Positions 1 to 6,964 are shown, counted from the first letter of the stretch. The stretch is DNA of 10,000 nucleotides from Magnetospirillum sp. (GCA_020217035.1 JAIWOG010000094.1:1-10000), one strand, 5' to 3'. Numbers and translations are program-made. Notes: generated by a model not told the origin, from the sequence alone.

Positions 1-536
1 GTTCGGCCCAAGCGTCCAAGGAAATCAAGGGCCTGATCGCCGAAAGCTCGACCCAGGTGCGGTCGGGGGCCGAACTGGTCAAGGGTGCCGGCAAGACGCT
101 GGAAGACATCCTGGGCAGCGTGAAGAGGGTCGCCGACATCGTCGCCGAGATCGCCGCCGCTTCGTCCGAGCAGGCCAGCGGCATCGACCAGGTCAATTCC
201 GCCGTCAGCCAGATGGACGAAATGACCCAGCAGAACGCGGCTTTGGTCGAGGAATCGGCCGCGGCCGCCCACGCCCTGGAAGACCAATCCCGTGAACTGA
301 ACCGCCTGATGGGCTTCTTCCATACTGGCGACACGGCTGCCGCCGAAATCCCCGCCGCCCGTCCGCAAGCCAAGCCCGCCGGCAAGCCGCTGGCCAAGCC
401 GGCGCCGGTCAAGCTGTCGGTCAAGGCCAAGACAGCCGCGCCGCAGCGTTCGCACCTGTCGAAGCTGCACGCCAAGTCGGAAAGCCCGGCCCCGTCGGCG
501 AGCCCGGCCAAGGATGAAGACTGGGCCGAGTTTTAG
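1..536 (+). CDS. Methyl-accepting chemotaxis protein, C-terminal part (5' end outside window)
   Basis: The reading frame is open from base 3 and gives 177 residues to a TAG at 534-536. The first residues (SAQASKEIKGLI) are the helix that follows the hairpin tip of an MCP signalling domain. Further on, QQNAALVEESAAAA is the typical second methylation helix, with the EE pair as the likely site of CheR/CheB action. After the coiled coil comes a flexible linker of about 62 residues rich in Pro, Ala and Lys, and the protein ends in DWAEF. This fits the x-W-x-x-F pentapeptide that tethers CheR (and CheB) to high-abundance receptors. The sensor and membrane parts lie outside the window, so the ligand is unknown. 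The gene is followed by a stem-loop and then cheR, which suggests it serves the same adaptation system. The MCP identity is very secure; the docking role of the tail is inferred from motif match. Confidence 0.95.
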   Translation, partial: SAQASKEIKGLIAESSTQVRSGAELVKGAGKTLEDILGSVKRVADIVAEIAAASSEQASGIDQVNSAVSQMDEMTQQNAALVEESAAAAHALEDQSRELNRLMGFFHTGDTAAAEIPAARPQAKPAGKPLAKPAPVKLSVKAKTAAPQRSHLSKLHAKSESPAPSASPAKDEDWAEF

Positions 537-547
537 ATACATTATGA

Positions 548-576
548 AACCCCGTCGCGATGGTCGCGGCGGGGTT
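548..576 (+). terminator. Stem-loop after the MCP gene, probable intrinsic terminator or attenuator
   Basis: A 13-bp stem (548-560 with 564-576, one G-U pair) closes a 3-base loop. It starts 11 bp after the MCP stop. The stem is GC-rich and capped by AACCCC/GGGGTT. The tail is only TTGATT rather than a clean U-run, so termination may be partial, letting some transcription into cheR 18 bp further on. I see no convincing promoter between the hairpin and cheR. Confidence 0.7.
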
Positions 577-583
577 GATTCCC

Positions 584-590
584 GGGGGGG
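584..590 (+). promoter_or_regulatory. G-run ribosome binding site that decides the cheR start
   Basis: Seven consecutive G residues form the only Shine-Dalgarno-like element before cheR. They lie 3 nt before the TTG at 594 and 6 nt before the TTG at 597. The frame is closed upstream by a TGA at 576-578 and contains no ATG or GTG between there and the conserved CheR N-terminal domain, so a TTG start is required. Confidence 0.55.
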
Positions 591-593
591 AAT

Positions 594-1460
594 TTGTTGC
601 TGAACCGGCAAGAAACCAACAATGGTCACCGTCGCGAGCGGGAATTCGAACTAGGCGACGAAGAGTTCCGCTTCCTGGCTTCGTTCATGTCGCGCGAAAC
701 CGGCATCGTGCTTTCCGATCACAAGCGCGACATGGTCTGCGGCCGCCTGGTCAAGCGCCTGCGCGCCTTGGGAATGCATGATTTCAGCGATTACTGCGAC
801 ATGCTGCGCGGCCCGCAAGGTGCGTCAGAGGTCGAGAACCTGGTGAACGCCATCACCACCAACATCACCAACTTTTTCCGCGAACCCCACCATTTCGACC
901 ATTTGCATGACCAGGTCCTGGCGCCACGCCTGCTGGAACGCCCCCGCCGCCCACGTATCCGCATTTGGTCGGCTGGCTGTTCCAGCGGCGAGGAACCCTA
1001 TTCCATCGCCATGACCATGGTGGACGCGTTGAAGGGCTGCGACGGCTGGGATTCCTTGGTCCTGGCCACCGACATCGACACCAATATGTTGCGCCGGGCC
1101 GAACAGGGGCTTTACCCCCTGAAGGCGGTGGACCATGTGCCCGAAAGCTATCGCAAGCGTTTCCTGCGTCGGACCAGCGAAGCCGACAAAGTGCAAGTTT
1201 CCGACGACGTGCGGCGACTGGTCCGTTTCCGCCGCTTGAACCTGCACGAAACCTGGCCGATGAAGGGACAGTTCGACGCCATCTTCTGCCGCAACGTCGC
1301 CATCTATTTCGACAAGCCGACACAACGCCACTTGTTCAACCGCTACGCCGACCGCCTGTTGATGGGGGGCATCCTGTATTTGGGCCACGCCGAGAGCCTG
1401 ATCGGGGTGTCGGACCGTTTCGAGGTGGTGGGCAAGACCAGCTACAGGCGGATCCGATGA
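594..1460 (+). CDS. cheR: Chemotaxis protein methyltransferase CheR
   Basis: Transfers methyl groups from S-adenosylmethionine to glutamates on MCP helices, setting receptor adaptation in the cytoplasm. It has 288 residues, normal for the family. Residues 18-75 form the helical N-terminal domain. NITNFFREPHHF (90-101) is the conserved stretch leading into the catalytic domain, AGCSSGEEPYS (127-137) is the SAM-binding loop, ATDID (158-162) the acidic SAM contact, and FCRNVAIYFD (231-240) the catalytic-domain signature. GHAESL (264-269) matches the usual C-terminal motif. The start is TTG at 594 or 597, since no ATG or GTG is available before the conserved domain; 597 has better spacing to the G-run. 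The stop overlaps the cheD start as ATGA, indicating translational coupling. The beta-subdomain (about 190-212) looks longer than in pentapeptide-independent CheRs, fitting the DWAEF tail of the neighbouring receptor. Confidence 0.97.
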   Translation: MLLNRQETNNGHRREREFELGDEEFRFLASFMSRETGIVLSDHKRDMVCGRLVKRLRALGMHDFSDYCDMLRGPQGASEVENLVNAITTNITNFFREPHHFDHLHDQVLAPRLLERPRRPRIRIWSAGCSSGEEPYSIAMTMVDALKGCDGWDSLVLATDIDTNMLRRAEQGLYPLKAVDHVPESYRKRFLRRTSEADKVQVSDDVRRLVRFRRLNLHETWPMKGQFDAIFCRNVAIYFDKPTQRHLFNRYADRLLMGGILYLGHAESLIGVSDRFEVVGKTSYRRIR

Positions 1461-2083
1461 ACGGCGAGACCTGGGGTGCCGCGGCCGACGAAGCAGAAAG
1501 ACGGCGCTGGTTCGACCCCACGTTCAAGATCATGGCGGTGAAGGTACTGCCCGGCGAACATTATGTCTCGACCGCCGGACAAGAGATGATCGTCACCGTC
1601 CTGGGCTCGTGCGTCGCCGCCTGCGTCTGGGACACCCGCCTGCGCATCGGCGGCATGAACCATTTCATGCTGCCCGATTCGGGATCCGACGTACCGGTGG
1701 ACAAGGCCATGCGTTTCGGCAACTTCGCCATGGAAGAGCTGATCAACGACGTGCTGCGCCGGGGCGGCCGCCGCGACAGCCTGGAAATCAAGGTGTTCGG
1801 CGGAGGCAACGTGCTGCCCGGCATGGGGGCCGGGTCCATCCCCATCGGCGACCGCAACTGCACTTTCGTCCGCGACTATCTGAGCGCCGAAGGGTATCGT
1901 ATCACCGCCGAGGATTTGGGTGGCCCCCATCCCCGGCGCATTCACTTCTTTCCCCGTCTGGGCAAGGTCATCCGTCTGTTCCTGAAGAAGGACGTGGAAC
2001 GGGCCGTGCTCAACCGCGAAATCTCGTATCGTTCGCGCCTGCAGACCATCCAGGTCGAAGGCGAGGTCGAATTGTTCGATTAG
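1457..2083 (+). CDS. cheD: Chemoreceptor glutamine deamidase CheD
   Basis: CheD deamidates specific glutamines of MCPs to glutamate, creating methylation sites; in some bacteria it also partners CheC. The ATG at 1457 gives 208 residues and overlaps the cheR stop by 4 bases; the frame stays open further upstream, but only as antifamily sequence inside cheR. The catalytic Cys is C52 in VLGSCVAACVWD and the catalytic His is H69 in GGMNHFMLP. KVFGGGNVL (112-120) and IGDRNCTFVRDYL (130-142) are also characteristic of the family. The N-terminal 20 residues are charged and specific to this protein, and the end (EVELFD) is acidic. No cheC is visible in the window. It lies between cheR and cheB, as in many alphaproteobacterial che operons. 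Confidence 0.96.
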   Translation: MNGETWGAAADEAERRRWFDPTFKIMAVKVLPGEHYVSTAGQEMIVTVLGSCVAACVWDTRLRIGGMNHFMLPDSGSDVPVDKAMRFGNFAMEELINDVLRRGGRRDSLEIKVFGGGNVLPGMGAGSIPIGDRNCTFVRDYLSAEGYRITAEDLGGPHPRRIHFFPRLGKVIRLFLKKDVERAVLNREISYRSRLQTIQVEGEVELFD

Positions 2084-2092
2084 GGTGCCGCC

Positions 2093-3157
2093 ATGCCGAC
2101 AAACCGCCCCGCCCGCGTGTTGATCGTCGATGATTCGGCCCTGATGCGACAGATGCTGACCGCCATCTTGTCGGCCGATCCGGACATCGAGGTGGTCGGC
2201 ACCGCTCCCGACCCCTTGGTGGCCCGCGAAAAGATCAAGGCGCTTAATCCGGACGTGCTGACGCTGGACGTGGAAATGCCGCGCATGGACGGCTTGGCCT
2301 TCCTGGAAAAACTGATGACGCTGCGTCCCATGCCGGTGGTGATGGTGTCGTCACTGACCGACAAGGGGGCGGAAGTCACCATGCGGGCTTTGGAACTGGG
2401 AGCCGTGGACGTCTTTTGCAAGCCGTCCGATTCCGCCACCGGGGGCCTGCAAGCCCACGCCCAGGAACTGGTATCCAAGGTCAAGGCCGCCGCCGCGGCC
2501 CGGGTTCGCTCGCTGACCGACCGTCCGCGCGCCGCCCCCCGTCAACTGGCGGTGACCACCCTTTACCAATCCACCGACCGACTGGTGGCCATCGGTTCGT
2601 CCACCGGCGGCGTCGAAGCCTTGCGCGACATTATCCTGGCCTTGCCCCCCGACGCGCCCCCCATCGTCATCACCCAGCACATCCCGCCCAAATTCTCAGC
2701 CAGCTTCGCCGAACGGCTGAACAGCCTGGCCGCCGTACGGGTCAAGGAGGCCAGCGATGCAGAACGCATCGTCGCCGGCCATGTCTACATCGCCCCTGGC
2801 GACCGTCATCTGGCCGTCAAGCGGTCGGGGGCGCAACTGGTCACCCATTGCTATGACGGACCATTGGTCAGCGGCCATAAACCCAGCGTCAACGTGTTGT
2901 TCCAGTCGGTGGCGGAAACCTGCGGCGCCAAGGCGGTGGGGGTCATCCTGACCGGCATGGGCCGCGACGGTGCCGAAGGCTTGCTGGCCATGCGCAAGGC
3001 CGGCGCCGCCACCCTGGGTGAAGACGAATCATCCTGCGTCGTCTATGGCATGCCGAAAGTAGCGTTTGAAATCGGCGCGGTTGAAAGGCAAGTTCCGCTG
3101 TCGCGTATCGCCGACGAGATTCTGAAGCTGTGCCGCCAGGACGCGGCGAGGAAATGA
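2093..3157 (+). CDS. cheB: Protein-glutamate methylesterase / glutamine deamidase CheB
   Basis: Removes methyl groups from MCP glutamates when phosphorylated by CheA, providing negative feedback. It has 354 residues in two domains. The receiver domain (about 7-125) has acidic residues D13/D14, the phosphoacceptor D59 in TLDVEMPRMDG and the conserved lysine K110 in FCKP. A linker at about 125-160 joins it to the methylesterase domain (about 161-348), where the catalytic triad is S170 (IGSSTGG), H196 (TQHIP) and D292 (LTGMGRDG). All key residues are present, so it should be active. The start is ATG 9 bp after the cheD stop, with AGGG at 2082-2085 as ribosome binding site. The stop is 1 bp from the next gene, so it is part of one operon with cheR and cheD. 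Confidence 0.97.
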   Translation: MPTNRPARVLIVDDSALMRQMLTAILSADPDIEVVGTAPDPLVAREKIKALNPDVLTLDVEMPRMDGLAFLEKLMTLRPMPVVMVSSLTDKGAEVTMRALELGAVDVFCKPSDSATGGLQAHAQELVSKVKAAAAARVRSLTDRPRAAPRQLAVTTLYQSTDRLVAIGSSTGGVEALRDIILALPPDAPPIVITQHIPPKFSASFAERLNSLAAVRVKEASDAERIVAGHVYIAPGDRHLAVKRSGAQLVTHCYDGPLVSGHKPSVNVLFQSVAETCGAKAVGVILTGMGRDGAEGLLAMRKAGAATLGEDESSCVVYGMPKVAFEIGAVERQVPLSRIADEILKLCRQDAARK

Positions 3158-3158
3158 C

Positions 3159-3647
3159 ATGACCGACAAGGCTTCCCTTCTTGATCTGCTGGCCCAATGG
3201 CAGGCATTTTCGCAATTGCAGCAACGGGCCTTCGAGTTCCTGGCTTCGGAAGCCATGGCGACGGGACAGGAATTCGAGGAATCCACTGCTGGCGCCACCG
3301 CCGTGCTGACGCGCATTGGCCAGTTCGCCGGCGAAAGCGAATCGGGCGAACTGCAATCCTCGACTTTCGAAATCGTCCACCGGCTGCAATCGGCCGACCG
3401 GTCACGCCAGGGGCTTGAACAGGTGGCTTCGGTGCTGACCACCCTGCGCAGCCAACACGCGGAGCTGGAATTGATCACCCGGCGGTGCGCCGAAACACCC
3501 GCAGCCGTTGACAGCCTGGAAACCTGGATCGAGGCCCTCAGTGGCAACGTCAGCTTGGCCGATTGGCGCCGGCGCCTAGTCGACGCCTTGCACGGGCGGC
3601 AAGCCCGCCCGGCCCAAGAAGCCCAAGATGACATGGAATTGTTCTGA
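3159..3647 (+). CDS. Small helical chemotaxis protein with DxxxQ motif, candidate CheT/CheZ-type phosphatase
   Basis: It has 162 residues, predicted mostly helical and rich in Gln, Glu, Ala and Leu, with no signal peptide or membrane segment. The key feature is LQSADRSRQGLEQV (76-89), which contains D80-x-x-x-Q84. Known: E. coli CheZ uses a D-x-x-x-Q helix (D143/Q147) to dephosphorylate CheY-P, and Sinorhizobium CheT, with little overall similarity to CheZ, has the same motif. The acidic-hydrophobic C-terminus (DDMELF) recalls the CheZ tail that docks on CheY, after a Pro/Gln-rich linker. It starts 1 bp after cheB with ribosome binding site GAGG at 3148-3151, so it is certainly in the che operon. 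Inference: it ends the signal by acting on a phosphorylated response regulator. It could instead be a structural or adaptation partner. The gene is certain; the function is moderately supported. Confidence 0.85.
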   Translation: MTDKASLLDLLAQWQAFSQLQQRAFEFLASEAMATGQEFEESTAGATAVLTRIGQFAGESESGELQSSTFEIVHRLQSADRSRQGLEQVASVLTTLRSQHAELELITRRCAETPAAVDSLETWIEALSGNVSLADWRRRLVDALHGRQARPAQEAQDDMELF

Positions 3648-3662
3648 GGGGGTCGCCCGCCC

Positions 3663-4970
3663 CTATTCCTCGTCGTGCCGCCCGGCCAGAACCCGCCGCA
3701 AACGTCTGACGCCCAGAATCACCGCCCCCAGGATCACCGGCAGCGCCACCAAGGCGGCGATGTCAGGGTCAACCGGCAGTCCCGCCCCCTTCATGCCCTT
3801 GGCGGCATAAAGCACCAGACCCAGCAAGTAATAGCTGATGGCCACCACGGACAGGCCCTCGACGGTTTCTTGCAGGCGCAATTGCAGATGAGCCCGGCGG
3901 TTCATGCTGCGCAGCAGGTCGCGATTCTTTTCTTCCAGGGCAATGTCGACGCGGGTGCGCAACAAATCACCGGCCCGCGCCGCCCGGCGGGCCAGCAATT
4001 GCTGGCGCTCGGCCGCTGATTCGCAAGTCTTCATGGCCGGCGCCAGGCGGCGGTCCATGAACTCGCCGATGGTCTGCAGGCCGGGAATGCGGTCCTCGCG
4101 CAATTCGGCGATGCGCTGGTTGACGATGGCGTAATAAGCCCTGGAGGCGCCCAGACGGAAATTGGTGGCGGCATCCAGGCGCTCGGCCTCGGCGGCAAGC
4201 GAAGTCAGGCGTTCCAGCAATTCGCGGTCGTTCTGGGCGATGGCGGGATCGGCCAGTTCGGTAACGATGGCGGCCAGGCCGGCATCCATGCGGGCCATTT
4301 CGGCATTGGCCTGGCGGGCCGGCGGAAAGGCCAGCAACGCCATCATGCGATAAGTCTCGATTTCCAGCAGCCGCTGCATGACGCGACCGGTCTGGCCCTT
4401 GGTCAAATCCTTGTCGCGCACCCAGATACGGCCGAAGCCATCGGCATGCAGGCGGAAATCGGTCCAGCATTCGGCGGCCGAACCCAGGATCTTAGACGCG
4501 ATGAGCGGGTTGCCGTCGAACAGGGTAGCCATGTCGTCGGCACTGCGCGGGGTCTTTTCCACCGCCAGATGGGTGGCGGTCAGCACCGCACCGGGCATGC
4601 GTTCCAGCCATTCCACCGGCACCAGGGCCAGGGCCGGCTGGCTGAACGGATGATCGAAGGGCTCGAAGCGCAGGAAGGTGTAGGTGGAAAACTCGGCGTG
4701 GCGTTCCCAGCGCAGGCGCAGGGCGCCCAAATCGCGGGAAAAGTAGTTGGTGGTCTCGGCCGGGGCCTCGGCGCCGTGGATAGCCAGCAATTCCGTCAGG
4801 TAGGCGCGTTCCTCTGCCGCCCCCAAGCCGTCGTGCAGGATGGCCAGATGGCTGGCGCGAAACGGCGCGGCAATCTGTTCATAGGGCCGGGCATGCACCT
4901 CGCCGGCCAGCACCCGGCGCAGGGAATGTTCGTTCAAGGCCCAGCTTCGTGCTGGCATCGTCTCGGCCAT
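3663..4970 (-). CDS. DUF3422 family membrane-anchored protein, function unknown
   Basis: The 435 residues match the DUF3422 family (predicted membrane-anchored proteins): LNEHSLRRVLAGEVHARPYE near the N-terminus is the family hallmark (R-x-L-x-x-E-x-HARP). The long N-terminal part is soluble. The middle (about 195-360) is mostly charged helices likely to form coiled coils. Two membrane segments lie at the C-terminus (about 371-389 and 404-421) with a short GMKGAGLPVDPD loop between them, followed by a basic tail (RRLRR). There is no signal peptide, so the bulk is probably cytoplasmic. The start ATG at 4968-4970 has an AAGGA ribosome binding site 9 nt upstream. It converges with the che operon (15 bp apart) and diverges from tldD. 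No function has been established that I know of; the layout is CorA-like. The family call is firm. Confidence 0.9.
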   Translation of the reverse strand: MAETMPARSWALNEHSLRRVLAGEVHARPYEQIAAPFRASHLAILHDGLGAAEERAYLTELLAIHGAEAPAETTNYFSRDLGALRLRWERHAEFSTYTFLRFEPFDHPFSQPALALVPVEWLERMPGAVLTATHLAVEKTPRSADDMATLFDGNPLIASKILGSAAECWTDFRLHADGFGRIWVRDKDLTKGQTGRVMQRLLEIETYRMMALLAFPPARQANAEMARMDAGLAAIVTELADPAIAQNDRELLERLTSLAAEAERLDAATNFRLGASRAYYAIVNQRIAELREDRIPGLQTIGEFMDRRLAPAMKTCESAAERQQLLARRAARAGDLLRTRVDIALEEKNRDLLRSMNRRAHLQLRLQETVEGLSVVAISYYLLGLVLYAAKGMKGAGLPVDPDIAALVALPVILGAVILGVRRLRRVLAGRHDEE

Positions 4971-4999
4971 TGCCTATATTCCTTTGAAAGACAAGTTTT

Positions 5000-5028
5000 C
5001 ATGTACACTGGGTGATACCGGCTGCCAA
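5000..5028 (-). promoter_or_regulatory. Possible sigma-70 promoter for the DUF3422 gene
   Basis: Read on the minus strand, TTGGCA (5023-5028, five of six matches to the -35 consensus) is followed by exactly 17 bases and then TACATG (5000-5005, a weak -10). Transcription would start near 4993, giving a leader of about 22 nt that contains the AAGGA site. The rest of the 116-bp divergent region (4971-5086) shows the tldD ribosome binding site (AGGAGA just before 5087) but no convincing forward promoter. Confidence 0.3.
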
Positions 5029-5086
5029 TACCTGAGCGAATTGCTCATGGCCTACCCGCATCCCCTACCCGCCCGCAGGAGATTCC

Positions 5087-6520
5087 ATGCCCCACGACCA
5101 CCAGGCCCAACAATTGTTCTTCACCCGCGCCGGCCTGGACCAGGACAAGGTGGTGGGAATCGTCGGCGACGCCTTGGCCGGGGCCGATGACGGCGAATTG
5201 TTCCTGGAATACCGCCAGTCGGAAAGCGTGGTCCTGGACGACCGCCAGATCAAGTCGGCCAGCTTCGACACCGCCCAAGGCTTCGGCCTGCGCTCGGTGG
5301 TGGGCGAGGCCCAAGGCTACGCCCACGGCTCGGATTTGTCGGAAGAGGCCATCCGCCGCGCTGGAGACACGGTCAAGGCGGTGCGGCGCGGTCACAACGG
5401 CACCCTGGCGGCGGCGCCGTCCGGGACCAATGCGGCGCTTTACACCAACGACAACCCGCTGGCCCTGGTGCCCTTCGAGACCAAGGTCAAGCTGCTGGAA
5501 GCCATGGATGCCTATGCGCGGGGCAAGGAACCGCGCCTTCGTCAGGTCTCGGCGTCGCTGTCGGGATCGTGGCAAGCGGTGTTCATCCAACGCGCCGACG
5601 GCAGCCACGCCGCCGACATCCGACCTTTGGTGCGACTGAACGTCTCGGTGGTGATGGGCGACGGCGACCGCATGGAGACCGGCAGCCACGGCATCGGCGG
5701 CCGTTTCGCCTATGACCGCGTCATCGACGAGGGATCGTGGCGGCAATGTGTGGACGAAGCCATCCGCCAAGCGTCCGTCAACCTGGATTCCGTCCCCGCC
5801 CCCGCCGGGGAAATGAGCGTGGTGCTGGGTCCAGGCTGGCCCGGCGTCATGCTGCACGAAGCGGTGGGCCACGGATTGGAAGGCGACTTCAACCGCAAGG
5901 GGACGTCCACCTTCTCGGGCCGTATCGGCGAGCGGGTGGCGGCCAAGGGCGTCACCGTGGTGGACGACGGCACCATCATGGACCGTCGCGGATCGCTTTC
6001 GGTGGACGACGAAGGCACGCCCACCAGCCGTACCACCCTGATCGAGGACGGCATCCTGGTCGGCTATATCCAGGACCGGTTGAACGCTCGTCTGATGGGG
6101 GTCAAGGCCACCGGCAACGGCCGTCGCCAATCCTACGCCCACGCGCCTTTGCCGCGCATGACCAACACCTTCATGGTGGCCGGCGACCACGACCCGGCGG
6201 AAATCCTGGCTTCGGTGAAAAAGGGCATCTATGCGGTCAATTTCGGCGGCGGCCAGGTGGACATCACGTCAGGGAAGTTCGTTTTCGCCGCCACCGAGGC
6301 TTACCTGATCGAGGACGGCAAGATCGGCCCCGCCGTCAAGGGCGCCACCCTGATCGGCAACGGCCCCGACGCCATGAACAAGGTGACGATGATCGGCAAC
6401 GATCTGGAACTGGACCCCGGCATCGGCACCTGCGGCAAGGATGGCCAAGGCGTGCCGGTGGGCGTCGGCCAGCCGACCTTGCGCATGGACGGCATCACCG
6501 TCGGCGGCACCGCCGTCTGA
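5087..6520 (+). CDS. tldD: Metalloprotease TldD (TldD/PmbA family)
   Basis: TldD is the catalytic half of the cytoplasmic TldD-TldE (PmbA) protease, known to cleave unfolded peptides, mature microcin B17 and degrade the CcdA antitoxin. It has 477 residues, the usual length. The zinc site is visible: H257-E258-x-x-x-H262 in MLHEAVGHGLEGDF, and C449 in GTCGKDGQGVPVGVGQP as the third ligand. Y207-Q56-type N-terminal features are not diagnostic, but SVVLDDRQIKSAS (47-59) and GFGLRSVVGEAQGYAHG (65-81) are typical of the N-terminal domain. The C-terminal half includes SSxx-type glycine-rich stretches such as NFGGGQVDITSGKF (385-398). The ATG at 5087 follows AGGAGA with 4-5 nt spacing. The partner tldE/pmbA is not in the window. 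Its stop directly abuts the stop of the convergent START-domain gene. Confidence 0.96.
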   Translation: MPHDHQAQQLFFTRAGLDQDKVVGIVGDALAGADDGELFLEYRQSESVVLDDRQIKSASFDTAQGFGLRSVVGEAQGYAHGSDLSEEAIRRAGDTVKAVRRGHNGTLAAAPSGTNAALYTNDNPLALVPFETKVKLLEAMDAYARGKEPRLRQVSASLSGSWQAVFIQRADGSHAADIRPLVRLNVSVVMGDGDRMETGSHGIGGRFAYDRVIDEGSWRQCVDEAIRQASVNLDSVPAPAGEMSVVLGPGWPGVMLHEAVGHGLEGDFNRKGTSTFSGRIGERVAAKGVTVVDDGTIMDRRGSLSVDDEGTPTSRTTLIEDGILVGYIQDRLNARLMGVKATGNGRRQSYAHAPLPRMTNTFMVAGDHDPAEILASVKKGIYAVNFGGGQVDITSGKFVFAATEAYLIEDGKIGPAVKGATLIGNGPDAMNKVTMIGNDLELDPGIGTCGKDGQGVPVGVGQPTLRMDGITVGGTAV

Positions 6521-6964
6521 TTACCGCCTGGTTCCGTGCAACTGGTTGGCGCGCTTCTCGAAGGCGCCGACCATCAGCTTGACCGCCTCGTTGAACAGCG
6601 TGCCGATGACTTTCTGCAAGATCTTCGACTTGAATTCGAAATCCACGAAAAAGTCGATGGTGGTGGTGCCGTCATCGTTGGGGATGAAGGCCCAATGGTT
6701 GTTCAGGTACTGGAACGGCCCTTCGGTGTAGACCACGTCGATACGCTTGGCGGCACGATCCAAGCTGACCTTGGACGTATATCGTTCGCGGATCATCTTG
6801 AAGCCGATGACCAGATCGGCGAAGAACACGTCGCCTTCGCGTTTACGAATACGGGCGCCCACACACCACGGCAGGAATTCCGGGTACTTCTCCACATCGG
6901 CGACCAGGTCGAACAACTGGTCGACGGTATAGGGAAGCGGACGCTTTTCCGCGTGTGTCGGCAT
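6521..6964 (-). CDS. Coq10 / RatA-family START (SRPBCC) domain protein
   Basis: The 147 residues form a single START-like fold that binds a lipid or quinone in a deep pocket. The family signature VEKYPEFLPWC (29-39) is near the N-terminus, and VYTEGPFQYLNNHWAF (78-93) and the terminal helix NEAVKLMVGAFEKRA (125-139) fit the family. In mitochondria and alphaproteobacteria these proteins are thought to chaperone ubiquinone to respiratory complexes; the E. coli relative RatA was described as a ribosome-association toxin. The gene starts 8 bp after lipA with AGGGA as ribosome binding site, so the two are co-transcribed, and the lipA-coq10 pairing is typical of alphaproteobacteria. No ratB-like gene is adjacent, so a Coq10 role is more likely than a toxin role. 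The TAA at 6521-6523 touches the tldD stop without any gap. Confidence 0.92.
   Translation of the reverse strand: MPTHAEKRPLPYTVDQLFDLVADVEKYPEFLPWCVGARIRKREGDVFFADLVIGFKMIRERYTSKVSLDRAAKRIDVVYTEGPFQYLNNHWAFIPNDDGTTTIDFFVDFEFKSKILQKVIGTLFNEAVKLMVGAFEKRANQLHGTRR

Noticed and set aside
965..1456. Upstream extension of the cheD frame inside cheR, suggesting a longer protein
   Set aside because: The extra 164 codons are arginine/proline-rich out-of-frame cheR sequence; family similarity begins after the ATG at 1457, which overlaps the cheR stop.
3647..3664. Short stem (AGGGG/CCCCT) between the convergent che operon and DUF3422 gene as a terminator
   Set aside because: Only 5 bp with an 8-base loop and no T-run; it overlaps both stop codons and is expected by chance in GC-rich DNA.
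4984..5009. TTGAAA ... TACACT as a forward promoter for tldD
   Set aside because: The spacing is only 14 bases, too short for a sigma-70 promoter, and the leader would be about 70 nt without other support.
4446..5015. Open frame of 189 codons on the plus strand opposite the start of the DUF3422 gene
   Set aside because: It is antisense to the conserved N-terminal part of DUF3422, has no ribosome binding site and shows shadow-like composition.
5045..6190. Long open frame of 381 codons on the minus strand opposite tldD
   Set aside because: It is a GC-rich shadow of tldD: low-complexity Val/Gly/His/Arg composition, no recognisable motif, and the tldD frame contains intact zinc ligands.
6521..6964. 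RatA toxin of a toxin-antitoxin system
   Set aside because: No partner gene is adjacent. The neighbour is lipA, as in Coq10-type genes of alphaproteobacteria, so a housekeeping quinone-related role is more likely.
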